Numbered from the stretch's first letter, positions 13,601-28,600 are shown. The stretch is DNA of 64,000 nt from Siderastrea radians (GCA_964017195.1 OZ024890.1:71000276-71064275), one strand, 5' to 3'. Numbers and translations are program-made. Notes: a model not told the origin generated them from the letters alone.

Positions 13601-16600
13601 CTTGCCTCAGCAGTTTCAGTACTAAATGATAAATTAGTAGCAGTCTACTCTCATCTGCACCATTTTTTTGTTGACTACTTTTCAAGGTTTCAAGGTTTAT
13701 TTTTTGGAATTTTACCAAAAACAAAATACAAAGGGCATTTACATGTAATTTGAAAGCTGTACTCAATATCAAAGCTTTTAATAACTGGGAAAATATTCAT
13801 GGAAGGAGAGCAAAACAATATAAGGGAGCATCAAAGGTGTGCACGCATATTTGACAAACATTCTATAAAAGTCAAATGAATACACGCAATACAGAGTACT
13901 TGAGCCACTTTTAAAGGGTATTGTAATTATTATTTGCATTTTAAATATTTTGCAGTACCTTGTTTATTGTGCCTGACTAAATTTTGAATCATGAAAATCA
14001 CTAAACTTAGGAGAAGTTTGCAAAACTGGGTGTCAGTACCTAAAGTTTGTCCATTTTAGCTTTGCCTGCATTTTCTATGTTTCCTTAATAATCATTCTTT
14101 GGCTTCAAAGGCCATTTGTCAAAAAGAAGGGGGGGGGGGACAAGACTTGTAACTTGTACATCATTATTTCTTCATAGCATATGATAGGGTGTGCCTAAGT
14201 GATGTTCTTTCAAAATGGAAACAAGGAGTTGCTGATGGTGATGTGGTGATATCTCATAAACCCTTGGAAAAGTCAGAAACTCCTTACCTGCCTTTTGTTG
14301 GTAAGTAAAATCACATAACCGCCATTTCAGGCTAAGTCACTCATATGCCCTGCCTGATCAATCGATTACAATTGATCATCAGAAATCCAATCAATCAATC
14401 GGTAACAATTGATGACAATTAGTTAATTGCTATTGATTGCCATCGGCCAATCGATGACCAATTGATAATCACAAGCTGGAGTCCTCTAATTGCTATCGAT
14501 TCCCATCGATTGCAATCGATCGCCATCGACTGCCATCAATTACTAATTGACTGTCGTTGTTATAAAAGGGGGTAGGAACGCCTGCTCGACTCCTACTTCA
14601 CGTCTAACTAAGCCGCGCTAACATATCTCAGTCTTTCTGAGCAAGTTTGCTTCTTGTATTTTTGGAGTCGGTTAAGTTCGGAGGACGTTTAAATGGTGAA
14701 GGAATTGATGCTTTTTAAATTAAGGCATCGCATTATTAAGACTGCTGTTAAGGTCATATTTAATATTAATTTGTATGATTGACTCCTGTGGCTTTATGCC
14801 TGTTTGGTATCCTGTTATCCTGTTATCCTTGGAGTATCATCCGTGAATTTGTTTAGTCACTGATTCCACTGAATTGCCTGCACTGTAATTGGGTTTATTA
14901 TGTACATGAATGATTGTTTTTAAATGTTGTTTTTATTATTATTTAATTTTGTTTGGTGTGCAGGGAATGGTAATGTTGGAGTTGTAGCAACAGACCGCTC
15001 TTACCTTCATTTAGCATTGAACCAGCCTAGCATGAACTGGTTAAAGCTGCCATTCTCTCCTCTGGTGACTGCAAAAGCTGCCAATGTCCCCAAACCAGTA
15101 GGTAAGAAATGGTACAATATGGCACGTTTTTGCTTTATTTGCATTGTGAAAGCAATGAGCCAGCTAAGTAAATTGTTTTGGTCAATTAATGAACATAATT
15201 ATATTAACATAACAGAGGTGTTTACCCGGTATTTCTTTTGCAGAGGCAACTGTTCTTGATTTTAAACAAGGCTTGGTGCATCAAATTCAAACTTATTCAT
15301 TTGTAAGTATATCCTCAAAAATTATTGTTGTCTTATTTGGCAGAAAGACAAGGCTTTTGGGGAACAGCAGTACATGTACATTTAATGGGAACAGGTGCTA
15401 GCTTTCAGGTGTCATGATTATGCAGTTCAAACAGCAACTCTTAAGTACCTACTGTCTGGTCAGTGGTGATTAAGCTGTCCTGGAAGACGTCTGACCAAGC
15501 CATGGCTGAAGCTCTGACTTTTAAGTTTAGTTGCTTGAGTTTGAGAGCAGGTAATAAACTTAGAATAGAAATACTGGGTGCACAAAGTCCTCAGAAGCGA
15601 GACAGCTGTTACAGCATGAAACCTGTCATTGGAATACTTCAAACACTGGCAGAAATCACTTATAATATAACCAATTTGCCAAGCTTTGACGCCTTTCTTG
15701 TAATAAAATATCTGACCATGATTACTACTGTAATTGTTTTTAACAGAGCCATGGTTGTGTGATTATTGAGAATGTGGTGTATGCCCATCGCAGTCAGCCA
15801 TCTGTCTTGGTGCAAGAAGTTGTGGTTGTTAACCATGGGGTTTGTATGCATAATGTTCAATAGTGAAAGTGGAATGAACATTTAGCTGTAGGCATATAAC
15901 GTGGAAAGCACTTTCCATGAATTATTTGGAAGAATGGGTGGAAATGGAAGTGCAAGCCATGGAAATGCAAGCTGACTGCAAGCCATTTCAAGGTCTTCCA
16001 AACTTATATACACCTAACAGTAAAACAAAGGACTTTTCTATTTCATTCATTTATTTTGTGAAAAATTAAATAAATCAAACATGTAAATTTGCTGCTTCTA
16101 CTAAACAAGAACTGTACATTGCATTTTGCTGTGCATCTGTACAGTTTGAAAGCCAAGAAATACACCAGACTGTTGTGGAAACAGTACAAGTCATTAATTT
16201 TTTAAATGTGTGACTAACATTTTATTTGGACTTACCACATTTTTAACTTCCAAAATTAGAAAACAAATACAACCTTTATGTACCCCTTAACTACATACTG
16301 TACATATTGAATGTGGCATGTAGAGCTTGAAGGTCTCAATTTTGTGCTTTTGTGGATAAGACATTTCCATGAACCTTTGGTAAGAGATTTTAAATTGAGC
16401 AAAATATTGACCAATACAGCAATTAAGCTGCCTAGCATTGTGTGCCGTGCTGTGCTCCTGGAAGTGAAAGGACCAACTTGAGATAGCAAGACATCTCAAT
16501 ATAGCTAAACTATTATTTTGTTATTATTGGAAAAAAAAGTTTTTTTATGAAAAAGACTTTGATTTTTGGTCCTCTAGATCTCTGTGATAACAATCACACT

Positions 16601-19600
16601 TGTCGGCATTTTATTTTTAGCATGATGGAATCCAAGTTTTACTCACACACGAGGGAGCAAACTCCTGGAAAGGGTCTACAACTAAAAGTTTGAGGTACAA
16701 AATTTTGTTGTGTTCTAGAATGTGTGCAGTTCCTTACAAGATTGTAAAACAATTTGAAACTTTGATGGACTGAAGCAATTAAATTGTACATATGGTGTTA
16801 ACACTGGACATGTGTGACTGTACTCGCCTCCTACGGAGTCTTTTTTAGGGGAATCATACAACCAGTACAACTTCCCTTTAAACGACTTCACAGAAGGGAG
16901 GGTCTATTATACTCTGGCGGTTTGGTGATTTAAGCCAATTTTGAGTGCCAGTTTGCCGTTACATTCGCAATAATGTGGCGGTTTACGGTTAAGAAATTAT
17001 TGCGTGGTTGAGGAAAATTATAACTTTATCATGCGGTTTTCTATGGGGGCCCGTTCTGGTCAAAATTACATTAATTAAATTTATTAAATCAGAATTAATA
17101 AAACTGTTTGTTCAATTATTTTTGTGGTATTTTACAAATAATTATATCATTCTACTCTTCGAATTATTTTTACGTCTTTTAATTTATTTTACCTGTCTTA
17201 GATTTTTCATTCCTTCCGTGAATTATTTTTTCCTGTGCACGAATTTCTTAGCAAATCCCATACGCCATTGCACACTTTTTGGAATCCCATAAGCCATTGT
17301 TCACCCTCGTTCAATATGGCGGCTGAAGGTTCCACGTGGAGCGATGATCAGAAAGATGAAATTATCAGAATTGCAGAGAGTGCAATCGAAACTATAACTC
17401 AACTTTCAAACGTAGTGGGGAGATCAAACGGTGCTCGTGCTCCTGCTACAGCTCCAAGTAACTCGGGCAGTTCTCGCTCAGAAAACGCTGTTGATGAACT
17501 TCATCGCAGATTTCCAACTGCAGGATCGAGATTTAATTCTAGAGGTTCAAGGTCGAGATCTGCACGTCCTGCACCGTATCCTTCTCGGCGTCCCGCTGGA
17601 CGACCCCGCGAGTCACTGACCGTGTCAAAAGATGTAATTGTTATCGAATATGAGCATGATCGAGTTCCTTCCAAAACAGAAAAGATCGAACTCGAGAAAT
17701 CCAAACAAGTTATATCTGGTTTTGAAGTTAATAGAGAATGGACTGCTAAACAGCTCGAAAAAAAGTTGGAAGCGTTGTTGAAAGGTACTCAGATGGAAGG
17801 ATTTTGCTTTGAAATAATGAAGAACTGCTCCGGAACACTACCCGTACGAAAATGGAAGCCCTGTAAAATGACTGCCATTTGGCTTAACTTTGACTAGCAG
17901 CCTTTCTGCAGCCATTTGACAGTCAAATGACAGCCAGTTTACAGCATTTAGCAAAAACTACACGCTGCTGTTTGACTGCAACGAACTAAGTTCTGCAGCA
18001 GTTAAGCTGCAGTTATTTAGCAGCCGTTTTTATGCTGTTGAATGACTACAGTTTGGCTTCTCAAGCAGTCAATAAAATATTAATATTCTGCACGCTTCCG
18101 TCATCTTTCTTTAGTTAATGCCATGTAAAAGAAAACTTAATGTTGACTACACTTTGACTGCTAACCTTTATTTAATTCAGCGCAACCCTGGTTCAGCGCT
18201 CACAAACAGTTTTAAGTCCCAATTGAAGCCGCAGCTATCTAGAAATGTAGAACAGATCACGGCCCGGGCCAACGAAAAGATACTACGGCATACGAAATGG
18301 AGTGTTTACTGACTCACCACGCTGCTTCTTGTTTCAAGTTTTATCCATCAGGAATATTTACTAGTAAAGCCCCTTCGAACAAACCTCTGCATAAACGATG
18401 CTCCTCTATGCATTTTGCAGCATTTACACACCTCTTACTGCAGCCCGGCAAAATTCGAAACTTCGGGATCACGAGTTCTAAAAGGACCTCTTATTTACCG
18501 TGCTCTCGAGTTTCAACATGTTTGCAGACGTCACGGCCAACAGCATGCGATCAATTTCCGTCGGACATGCAATGTTTCAAAATACTTCAAAGGTAAATCC
18601 TTTGTTCTCAAACATTTTTTCTTGCAAAGTACTTCGGCTTTCCTCAAAATATTTCTGTCCAACAGTGTTTTGTACGCTTTTGAGCAAAACATATCATCAG
18701 GAGACTACACGTGATATGTAAACTGATACTCGCGGAATGCGCGCTTGACTAATAAACGGCGGTTACTTTGGCGGTCAACGGTTGAATCGCTGGTCATGAG
18801 GTTGTGTTTTTGTTCGTGTGTTCTTCATTTTCCTCAGAATGTTTCAAGGCAACATCAAGAAACGAACTTAGATATGCTTAGAATGAACTGCAAACAACAA
18901 TGGATAAATGTGCTTAGAATGAACTGCAAACAGCAACATTATTTTTGGAATATGACAGACAGATTTCGTGCAAGATGTCATGTTTACTGATTTTGAACGC
19001 CAAGTGCTGCACTGTGAGACTTTGAACAGTTAGAACTTATCCTACTAAATATCAGCGTGAAATTGATTTCTGGATTTACCAGCATTTGGTGGACGTCTCA
19101 AGACGAAGAATGTGTAAATGTTCACGCGCTTCGGCCAGTGATCGGACCAGCAGGGTATATTTCAAACGGAGCGAAAAAATGTAATTCAAGTTTGCGTCTA
19201 AATTTTCTCGCCGCTCCACTTGGTAAGTCCACTGATCAATGTCTTTTTGCAACAAATTAATAGAAGCTTGTGTATTGTGCTTTTGATTCCTTGCTTCCCC
19301 AAAAATGTTTGTTGGCCAAACTGTATCTTTCTGAGAAGTAAACATGCACTGATGGGAGCTTTCGAACAATTTGTCATTCAGTCAATGATGCTACATTTAA
19401 ATCTGGAGCTTGCAAGGTTCTAGTCCAAGTGAATAATTAATTTTAGACGTTTTTCTGATCTGTTATACAGAAAATATAAATATTAAACAAAATAATGTTA
19501 GAAATAAACATGCAATTTTGTATTCCTTATAACTTGACCAATTTTAATTGTCCGCGGAATAAATTTCACTACGTATACCTGTAACTGTCTACACGTGCTG

Positions 19601-22600
19601 TTTATCGACTCTATCAAGACCCACAGCCTTCCACAATAGTTTAAATTGATGCTATTGCTTTCGTGAGATAAGGCGTAATAATAGTAAGTATCTGAGCAGT
19701 TAAGGGTTTCAGAAATGCTGCTAACGGGATACAATAGTAAAATTTTAAAGTCAAATTATACCCAGGTGTTATATGACATTAAGATCAGTTAAAAAGAGCA
19801 GTCAAAAAGCAGTTAATGGGCAGTCTTTTCACAGGAAATACCAGTCATTCCTGAATGTCTCCCTGAAATGACCTTTGACTGCAATTTGACTGCTTCTTCA
19901 CTGCAGAATAGCTGCTCTGCAGAACAGCTGCATTATGACTGTATTTTGAAGTCATAAAACAGTCAAAAATTGAAAGAACTACAGTCAAAATCCAACACTC
20001 AAATAACTGACTGCAGAATAGCTGCATTATGACTACATTTGGAAGTCATACAAAAGTCAAAAATTGAAAGAACTGCAGTCAAACTGCTGCAGTCAAATAA
20101 CAGTCAATCTGCAGTTAAGCTACAGTGAAAAGTAAGTCAAAATAAAGAGCTGCAGCAGCCCTGCCAATTTGGTAAGGGTAGTCACCCCAAACGTCCCAAG
20201 TGGTAGGAAGATAGACTCAAAACTTTTACTGAAGTCAATCGCCCCAACCGGATGTATTTACATAAGGTTACTTGCTGAGCTGGATGATGAAAGTGATGAA
20301 ATGCTTGAACACTCAGTTTTCAGCATACCAGAAAACCAAGCTGAAGCTAGTTTCACAGCAACAACCAGTACTTCATCATTTACCACAACATTGTCTAGCA
20401 GCAGTTCTTCTACCATGACCCTGCCATCATCTAGCAGCAGATCATCATCAACGGTGTCTTCGTCTATCATCACACCATCATCTACCAACACGACTGGAGC
20501 CACAGTGGACCTCACTGTTGCAACCAGTCATAATAGTGCAGGCACATCAGAAGAAAGTGTTGATCTCTTGAATGCCACTGCTTCAAACAGAGAAGAGCAT
20601 CCCATTCAGTGCCCATTTGATATAAATGCAATAATCAGTGACGCTAAAAGCAAAAATCTTACAGACCCTGTAGAACTATTAAGGTTCCTTCAAGAGAGGA
20701 TTGTTAAAGGAAGACAACTCGACTTGACCTCTCTCGAAGAAACATGTGATGGGGAAACAACCTTTATCACTGTTGACAGGGACAAAGTTCTTGAAACAAC
20801 CCTCAGTGAACTGGAATTTGTTGATGACTACACATTAACCTTTAAAGTGGATTTTATGGGAGAAGTGTCAGTTGACTTAGGAGGGCCACGAAAGGAGTGG
20901 ATCAGATTGGTTAACAGAGAAATGAAGGCAAAGTACTTTGATAATGGTTTAAGAGAATACCTTTCACAAGATTACTATTATGTCGGTATCATGATTGCAG
21001 TAGCAATGTTACAGAATGGTCAAATGCCTGCATTCATTGATGACCACATTTTACAGGAGATTCTTTCAAGAAACAGAAGCCTTGATCCTTGTGTAAATGA
21101 AATGAAGGCTGGACTTGAGAAGCTGGGAATGTTATCAGCTCTTCAACAACTTCCCACACTCATTAATTTGCTGAGACCAGGCTCACAACGCAAGGTGAAT
21201 GTCCCAAGACTTCTGCAAATGCTGAAGCCGAAATTTTCAGAAGAAGGAAGCAATGCAATCGGATACGAGAAAGAGGTGTATATGTTGTTTGTAAGATATG
21301 TTAGAGAAGTTGCAAGTGGCCAACGGTCCTGTGGGAGTAGGAAACTTGAGTCATGCCATATTTTAGAATTTGTCACAGGTGCATCTGAAGAACCTGTCCT
21401 AGGATTTGCAATGAATCCATATATAGAATTTGACATTCCAATCATCACAAGAGTTCAAAATTCCATCCCCCAGGAGGCAAGTGCCCAAGTTTCTCCTGAC
21501 CAAGACCCAGGTCTCCAACAAGAAAGTACTGAGGAGTCCACTGCCCGAGAGGAAAAACCCATGGTGCGTGCAGGGTTCACACCTACTGCCCATTGTTGTG
21601 GTAATGTGTTGCATCTTCCGAGAGCAACCCATGAGGTTCAGTTGCCTCCTCAGCAGAAGTTGTTTGACATTTATGATCTTGCATTCTCATCATCTTTCTT
21701 TGGTAAAGTTTAAAGCTCTCAGATAAGATTTGTGTTTCCAGAAAATTTGCATTGCTCCCCATGGTTCACAGTGGAAATTTATCTGCCACCTGGGGAGGTA
21801 TGGATATTTCCAGAAATACAAATTCTTTAATATGTTTTAATATTTAATATTCATTAATTTTTTCATCACTGTTACCAAAACATGCGATTGTTTGAAAAGA
21901 TTAAAAGAAATTGATTGCAAAATCAAATACAGTGAAAAAATGATGTATATTCAGACAAAACAGTTAAAATAGCAATCAATGTTTTAGTATCATTATGCAG
22001 ATGATTTCTTATTTCATCAGCATTTCATTGTTTTAAAAAACTGTTTCTCAGACAAAACAGTTCAACCATTATTGCCAAGGATGAATTAATGATTTCATCA
22101 TTACGAGTTACATTTCATTTCACATTTGAATAATACACTTTTCCAACAAATAGATCAAAATCCACAGAAGATTCTATGCAAAACTTAATGTTAATGAGAT
22201 GGTTGTCTGGCTTTGCACTTCATGCATGTGAGAATTATTTGAAAATGTTACTAACAGTCTCTTGCTAGTATTTTTTTGTGTGCATATTTTTCAGTGTACC
22301 AGATTGTCTTGCCTCTCACCTCTCTCTTGGCATTACAAAACAATACAAGATAAAGTCTGGCAAAATTACCACATACTTGTCACTTGGCACTAAATAATAG
22401 TAAACTCAAAATTTGTCTTTAAATGAAATTATGCTTTGAATTTTGAACTTCCATTTCAAGAGCAATTTATGACTGTAATTATTGTGAGTGTAATTATGTA
22501 TTTGTCATAGAGACAAACTGGAAAATTGAGTTCACTGCTTGCCTGTTAAAAGAAGTTTATGGGGATATATATTGATATTTTGCAGAAAATATCCATACTG

Positions 22601-25600
22601 TCATCATGGGTTAAAGCTTCTCTCCTGCTACCACTCACCTTTCTGGACAATTTTTTTTCACAAATTTCAAAATCCCTTGTCTGACTGGGTATGGATATTT
22701 TCTACTATCATTCTTTCTTGTTCATTGGCTCTGTTCATTGTTCATGTTTATTGACCCGTTTCTGTTGAGTTTATTTAAGTTACACATTAAAATGTTGTCA
22801 ATAAGACCTTTTGAAGTCTACTTGTTAATATTTTTTTTGTGTTCATGCAAATTGCCCTTCAAGCCTTACTAGCATGTACACAAAACAAAAAGAATTTGAA
22901 CCTGCAGTGAGGCTTGGAAGGCAATTTGCATGTACACAAAAGAATAACAAATAGGCTGCAAAAGGTCTATTGTAAGATTTACAATGAAAGCCTGTTGAGG
23001 TTTGTTACAAAAAAGAAATAAAGAATGCTGGGAGTAGAGTTCAGTGTTTATTTAAACATACATGTACAGTGCTGTTTGCAACATCTATGGGATTTTTTGT
23101 CAATGACTGCAGGTCAAATTAACCAAAACTGTATTTGTTGTTAAATGACTCATCCACACTCGGGCAAAGAGGAAATGGTTATACATTTCATTTTATATGG
23201 AAGAAAAATTAATCACCAACTTCAAACTTGGACAATGTAACCCCTTTCAGTGGATTCTTACATCTTTTTTTCAAAATCATAGTTATATTTCTGAGATGAA
23301 ATAGTGAACATGTCAGTCCACTGGCTGACAGTGACCAGGCATGCTCAAAATATACACTGTGAGCCTCCTTGGAAAGTGGTTAAGAAATCTAGCAGTCATT
23401 AATATTAAAAGGCTGCACCTTGCTAGCTTTTAGTAGTCCCATAAGTGGATAACATATCTAATGCCAGCTTCCAGACTGTCCACATTGCTTAGGTTACATT
23501 TTCTATTAAAATTCTAACTAGAGAAAGAATGAGTAAACTCTACACATTGCTTGAAATGTTAACTCCACAGTTCTCATCATTTTGTAATGGACTTGGCATT
23601 TGGGTTAACTGTTCATCAGATAACTCAATTGCTGGAGGAATAACATTTACTTGGTAATCTTCTTCTTCAATTGACAGAACACCCTCTAGATCCATGCCAA
23701 AGTCTTCAATTTCTTCTGGTGACAGCGCAGTGTGCCCAGAATGCATGTTCTCTAACATTCCCCGTTCCCACATTTGCAAGGGTGACTGGTTGTTTTCAGT
23801 TGAAACTGGGTGATTGTTCATTTGCTGAATAAATTCTTCCAAAGATCTATTGATCCTGGGAGAATAGACATGGTGAAGACTGAATAAATGAACATCATCA
23901 GATATGTCAAGAATGCTTTCATCTTCCATCGCCTCAAAAATGCGCGCATAAAAGGCCAGCACCCCAGAGTAAACATCTCGATGAGCTCTTTCGACTCTGG
24001 AGTTGTGCACTGAGGATCCAGTGATGATGCTTCCTCTGCCTTCTCCTCGGTGTTCTATCATGTATTGACCAACATAAAAGTTTTCCATTCCATAGTCACA
24101 GCGAACACGTGATGGTAGTCCCCACTTTTCCACTCCATTTTGAAACAAAGAGAGGACTGTATCAGCCTTGTTGTTGTTACAACACGAAGCATAAACTATC
24201 AATCTGGTCTTGCCATCAATGCAAACATGAGTGATCAATTTGTGTCGTATTAGTTTGTGTCCAGAATCTATATGCCAAAGGCTGTTAGGGGTTGGGACAA
24301 AATATTTTCTGCGATGGATTGTCATTCTCCACCGCAGAGCAGTGCCATCGGGGTCGACACGACGTAAGCACTCACTGACCCTCCATCTTTGAATGCGTAA
24401 ACCACGCCTTCTCAACGCACCAATGAACCTTCTCCTTCCCACATTAGGTGTAAGGGGGCCTTCGCATGAGTTACCTGTTACACTTGCATAAATCTGATCT
24501 AATTCATCATCGGTTATATCTGAATATCGCTCAAATTCGTCACTCAGTCCAAACTCCCTGCGCCTTCGCTGGATGGTAGAAACACTCACCTGGAGCATGT
24601 CTGCTATTTTTTGCCAAGAGAAATAAAGGGAGCGCAAGTGTTCTAGCTGATCCTTAGAGATGTCATAACGTCTTCGTCCAGGTCCAGGTGTAATTGTCAC
24701 AGATGTAGAGTAAGCAGTGTCCTGATCAAACACTTCAGCGTGCTCTCTGTTTTCTATCTCAACTGGCAAAATGTTAATCATTTCAGACACAGATTCGCTT
24801 AAATTCTGAAGTGGTGCTTGTATAGCACTTGTCGGTAGCCCTGTCGGATTGGGTCACCTCGTTGCAAGTCACTTATCAACAGAGATAAGGTTCTTCTGGC
24901 TTCTAGCAAAACACGTCTTGCTTCAACTAAAGCATCCGTTGTTAAATGCACATTCTCAGGAGTCAAGAATAGCCGAAACACTGCCTTTAAATTTTGTAGA
25001 AAATGACGAAAACCTCCCTCATTTCTTTCTCGAATAACCACACTTCTGGCCGCCATCTTGGAACTACCCTGAGGCTTATGGGATTCCAAAAAGTGTGCAG
25101 TGGCGTATGGGATTTGCTAAGAAATTCGTGCACAGGAAAAAATAATTCACGGAAGGAATGAAAAATCTAAGACAGGTAAAATAAATTAAAAGACGTAAAA
25201 ATAATTCGAAGAGTAGATATAATTATTTGTAAAATACCACAAAAATAATTGAACAAACAGTTTTATTAATTCTGATTTAATAAATTTAATTAATGTAATT
25301 TTGACCAGAACGGGCCCCCATAGTTTTCGGTCTTTTCATGTTTGGTGGCGGTTCTTCAAACCATATGTGTGGTCGCTTTATTTCCCTTGAACCTTCCTCC
25401 TAGACAAAAGAGTGCCTTTCAGGGGTAGAGTAAGGCAGGAGTTTTACTGCTGTCTCCCCCTGCAGGTCCCTGCAGAGAGGTAATTTGATAACAGGCCAGG
25501 CTTCAAAGCCAAAGAAAGCACACGGAATGATGGTGGTCGTGCATCTTGAGTCAGATACTGTTAAAAAGGGTGATGGGCCTGCGTGACTCCCGCGCGCATG

Positions 25601-28600
25601 TTTTACCTTTAAAATGGCTTTAAAATTTAAGCCTGTAATTGTAAAAAGCAGTTTTTGTGGGTGATCCTCTTTTTAGTGTCTAAAAGCGTTACAGGCCTGC
25701 GAGACTCCTGCGCACGTGTTTTAGCCTTTCTAGAGTTTTGCTTTCACGAGTATTTCTTTAAGGGAACGCCCTCTTTTGTACGATATTAGGGGCGGTTCAT
25801 TGAAAATGTTGTTAAGCAATGGTTGCTGTGTTATGAAATGCCAGCTGTTCACGAGTATTGGTTTTAAGTTAGGTACTGCTGGGTGATAGTGCGTTACAAA
25901 GGGCAAGATTGTCTTGTTTTGTTTTTGTCGGAGGGCTTGAGTCCTGTCTTCAAAAGTAAATTCTGAGAGGGTTGTTTGAATAAAGTTCTCTGGGTATCCT
26001 CTCTCAAGAAGATGTGTTTTGAAGTTTGTTATGCTCTCCTCAAATAATGTTTTAGAAGAGTTAGTTCTGAGTAGTCTTAGAGCCCCTCCTTCGATGAAGC
26101 CTCTTTTTACTTCTGATGGACGGAAGGTTGAAAAATGGGTGTATTGAAATGTTTCAGTGGGCTTAAAGTTGGTGCGTACATTTTGCACCGACTCAGTTTT
26201 AAATCTTTCACCTTTGTAGACAGTAGTGTCCAAGAAGTTTGTTTGTGTTTCGGATACTTCAGCCTTAAACTTGATAGTTTGATGGTGTTTGTTAGCTTGT
26301 NNNNNNNNNNNNNNNNNNNNNNNNNNNNNNNNNNNNNNNNNNNNNNNNNNNNNNNNNNNNNNNNNNNNNNNNNNNNNNNNNNNNNNNNNNNNNNNNNNNN
26401 NNNNNNNNNNNNNNNNNNNNNNNNNNNNNNNNNNNNNNNNNNNNNNNNNNNNNNNNNNNNNNNNNNNNNNNNNNNNNNNNNNNNNNNNNNNNNNNNNNNN
26501 TAAATGAACTATGTGATCTCTTCTCTGGTTGTGTTCCAGAGGGAGAAGATGTCATCAATGAATTGTTTCCAGACGAGCAGTTTCAAAGCACTTTGACTTA
26601 AGATCTCTGTTTCTACCTTAGCCATGAAAATATAAGCGAAAGCAACTGCCATTTTGGTGCCCATGGCTGTTCCCTGTATTTGTAGGTTGTTTTTTCCATT
26701 TAATTGGAAGGAGTTCTCCGCTAAGATAAGTCTGAGCGCTCTTTGCAGTAGTCATGAAGGGATAGGAGGTTTGTTTCTGGGGAATGCTTTGTATGCTGGG
26801 CTTCGAAACCACGGCCACCATGAGGTTACAAATAACTCCCAACAACAACAACAACAACAAGCTTTATTACCAAATAGAAAAAGGAAAAAAGTTAAACTTT
26901 ACAATATGATATATTAATACAAAAATAGGTAATGTTCACTCAGGATAACTATAAAGCTAATCGAGCTGAGTAAAACTAAGTGATGTTTAAGTACAGAGGT
27001 AGGCACTAAAGCTTGGTGAAAGCAATTACTTAGTCAATTAAAAAAAGACGAAAAGAAGAAATTAAGAAAATAAATAAATAAAAATAAATAAATAAAATAA
27101 ATAAACAACTACCAGTTGAAAACTCATGAACAGTAAGACTGTAAGATGTTTAGCTTGACTTTGTTTTTAAATGTTTTAAGGGGGAGGTATTTAATGCTTT
27201 CATCAAGGTGATTCCAGACTTTTACAGCTGCAAAGGGAATGTTGAATTTACCATAGTTTGTTTTGTCCCCTGGCACATATTACACAAGACCACTAAGCTG
27301 TGCTGGAAACATTCCACGGTAAAGGTAACCTAAAGGTCACACACTTGCGTTGTCACTAAATTCATCTCAGAAAGACCACAAGAGCACACCTACCCCTCTA
27401 AATTTGAATTGCTACATTGTTTCGTTCTAAACACCGTGCATTCTTTGGGTTCGGTGAACTGCCCACTGGATGTCAAAACTATTGACACTATTTGATCGCA
27501 GGTTATTGAAAGGAATTAGAAAAAAAGATGTTCTAAGCTTAAGATCTCATGATCATTGTGAGCAGAAGTACGATTATTATGCGAACATACAGTAAAAATG
27601 TGTAAATTACTACTGTTAAAAGATCGTTATTGCCATTTTCTTTCTGCCATAGAGGCGGTTTCGGTCTTTGGGAGAAAATGAAAGCAGTTTGCGGTCGAGG
27701 AAGGACAAAATAAGGCGGATTGCAGAATGTGCAACCCCCTATAATAGACCCTCAGAAGGCTACAGCTTGATAATCGTTAGTGCTGTATGTGCACAATTTT
27801 CCCACACTAAGAATTTTTGTAGGTTGTATCAAATTAAAATTTGATATCTTTTAACCTCTTTTTCCATGCTCCAACCATAAACAGTGGTTTGCTTTCATTG
27901 GGTTTTCTTAAAAGCTTCAAAATAATACAACTACTTTGTGTCATTCAACAGAATTACCTGCCACTGATTTCACACCCCCTTTATGGTTGCCTTATGAATT
28001 GAACAACAGCAATGATCATCATTCTTGGATGGGCTCTCTGACAAAACAAGTGTTGAATTTTTTTTGGTAAAAAGTCGTGGAAGCATTTTCTGATTTTTCT
28101 CAGAAAATTACAAAACCTGTGGTAATCTTCAGAAACTTCAGACAGTGGTAAACACTATGAATTGTGTGTTTTTTAAAAATTAGTTTTGAAAGAACCATGG
28201 ATCCGTCCAAAGCACATTACACCCTCTCTCATGGGAAGATTGCTCATGTGGTTAGATCAGAGCCTGACATAAATGTAACCATGGCAACATCAAGAGTTCC
28301 TTCTGAGATGACTGTACAAGCTCAGAGGTGTGTAATGTTTTAACTACCAATACTCAATTTATGATCCTTAACAGTTAGTGAAAATTGTGTGCACGTGTGT
28401 CTCCAATGTACCTGTCTAGAAGTGTTTAGGGAAGAAGAGGAAGAGGAGAAGAGAGATTTTTGGTTAAGGGCAGGATTTTACCTTCTTTTGTTGATAAACT
28501 GGTGTTACAAAATAGTACATGTAGAGGTCAACCAGGCCTTCCAAACAGGCTACTTCGTCTTAAGTGAAAAGGCATATAGGCATAGGCACCTTATTTTATG

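Larger units (their letters stand above)
17042..25322. mobile_element. IS3EU-like autonomous DNA transposon, 8,281 bp
   Basis: Terminal inverted repeats of about 257 bp (17042-17298 and 25067-25322) begin TATGGGGGCCCG. The element is flanked by a perfect 6-bp target duplication GTTTTC (17036-17041 and 25323-25328). It carries a DDE integrase-type transposase on the minus strand and a HECT-domain gene on the plus strand, with both outer reading frames starting just inside the repeats. The 6-bp duplication and TA(C/T)G-type ends fit the eukaryotic IS3-related superfamily as I remember it; the family name is an inference. Confidence 0.75.
16898..27753. mobile_element. Outer nested DNA transposon in KIAA2013 intron 7
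   Basis: Matching 14-bp terminal inverted repeats GAGGGTCTATTATA occur at 16898-16911 and, inverted, at 27740-27753. They are flanked by the direct 6-bp repeat AGAAGG (16892-16897 and 27754-27759). The repeats diverge after 14 bp. The interior is mostly later insertions (the 8.3 kb element and the Penelope-like fragment), leaving about 2.5 kb that could belong to the outer element. No transposase of its own was recognised. Confidence 0.55.

Noticed and set aside
18118..19423. Several 60-100 codon ORFs inside the HECT gene intron
   Set aside because: No domain, no conserved pattern and surrounded by repetitive DNA.
20258..20515. Acidic minus-strand ORF opposite the HECT gene start
   Set aside because: Antisense of the Ser/Thr-rich low-complexity tract.
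27960..28050. Open segment after an acceptor-like CAACAG, encoding LPATDFTPPLWLPYE
   Set aside because: It does not fit the phase between KIAA2013 exons 7 and 8 and would introduce a stop, while direct joining of 16694 to 28184 is in phase. A cassette in another transcript cannot be excluded.
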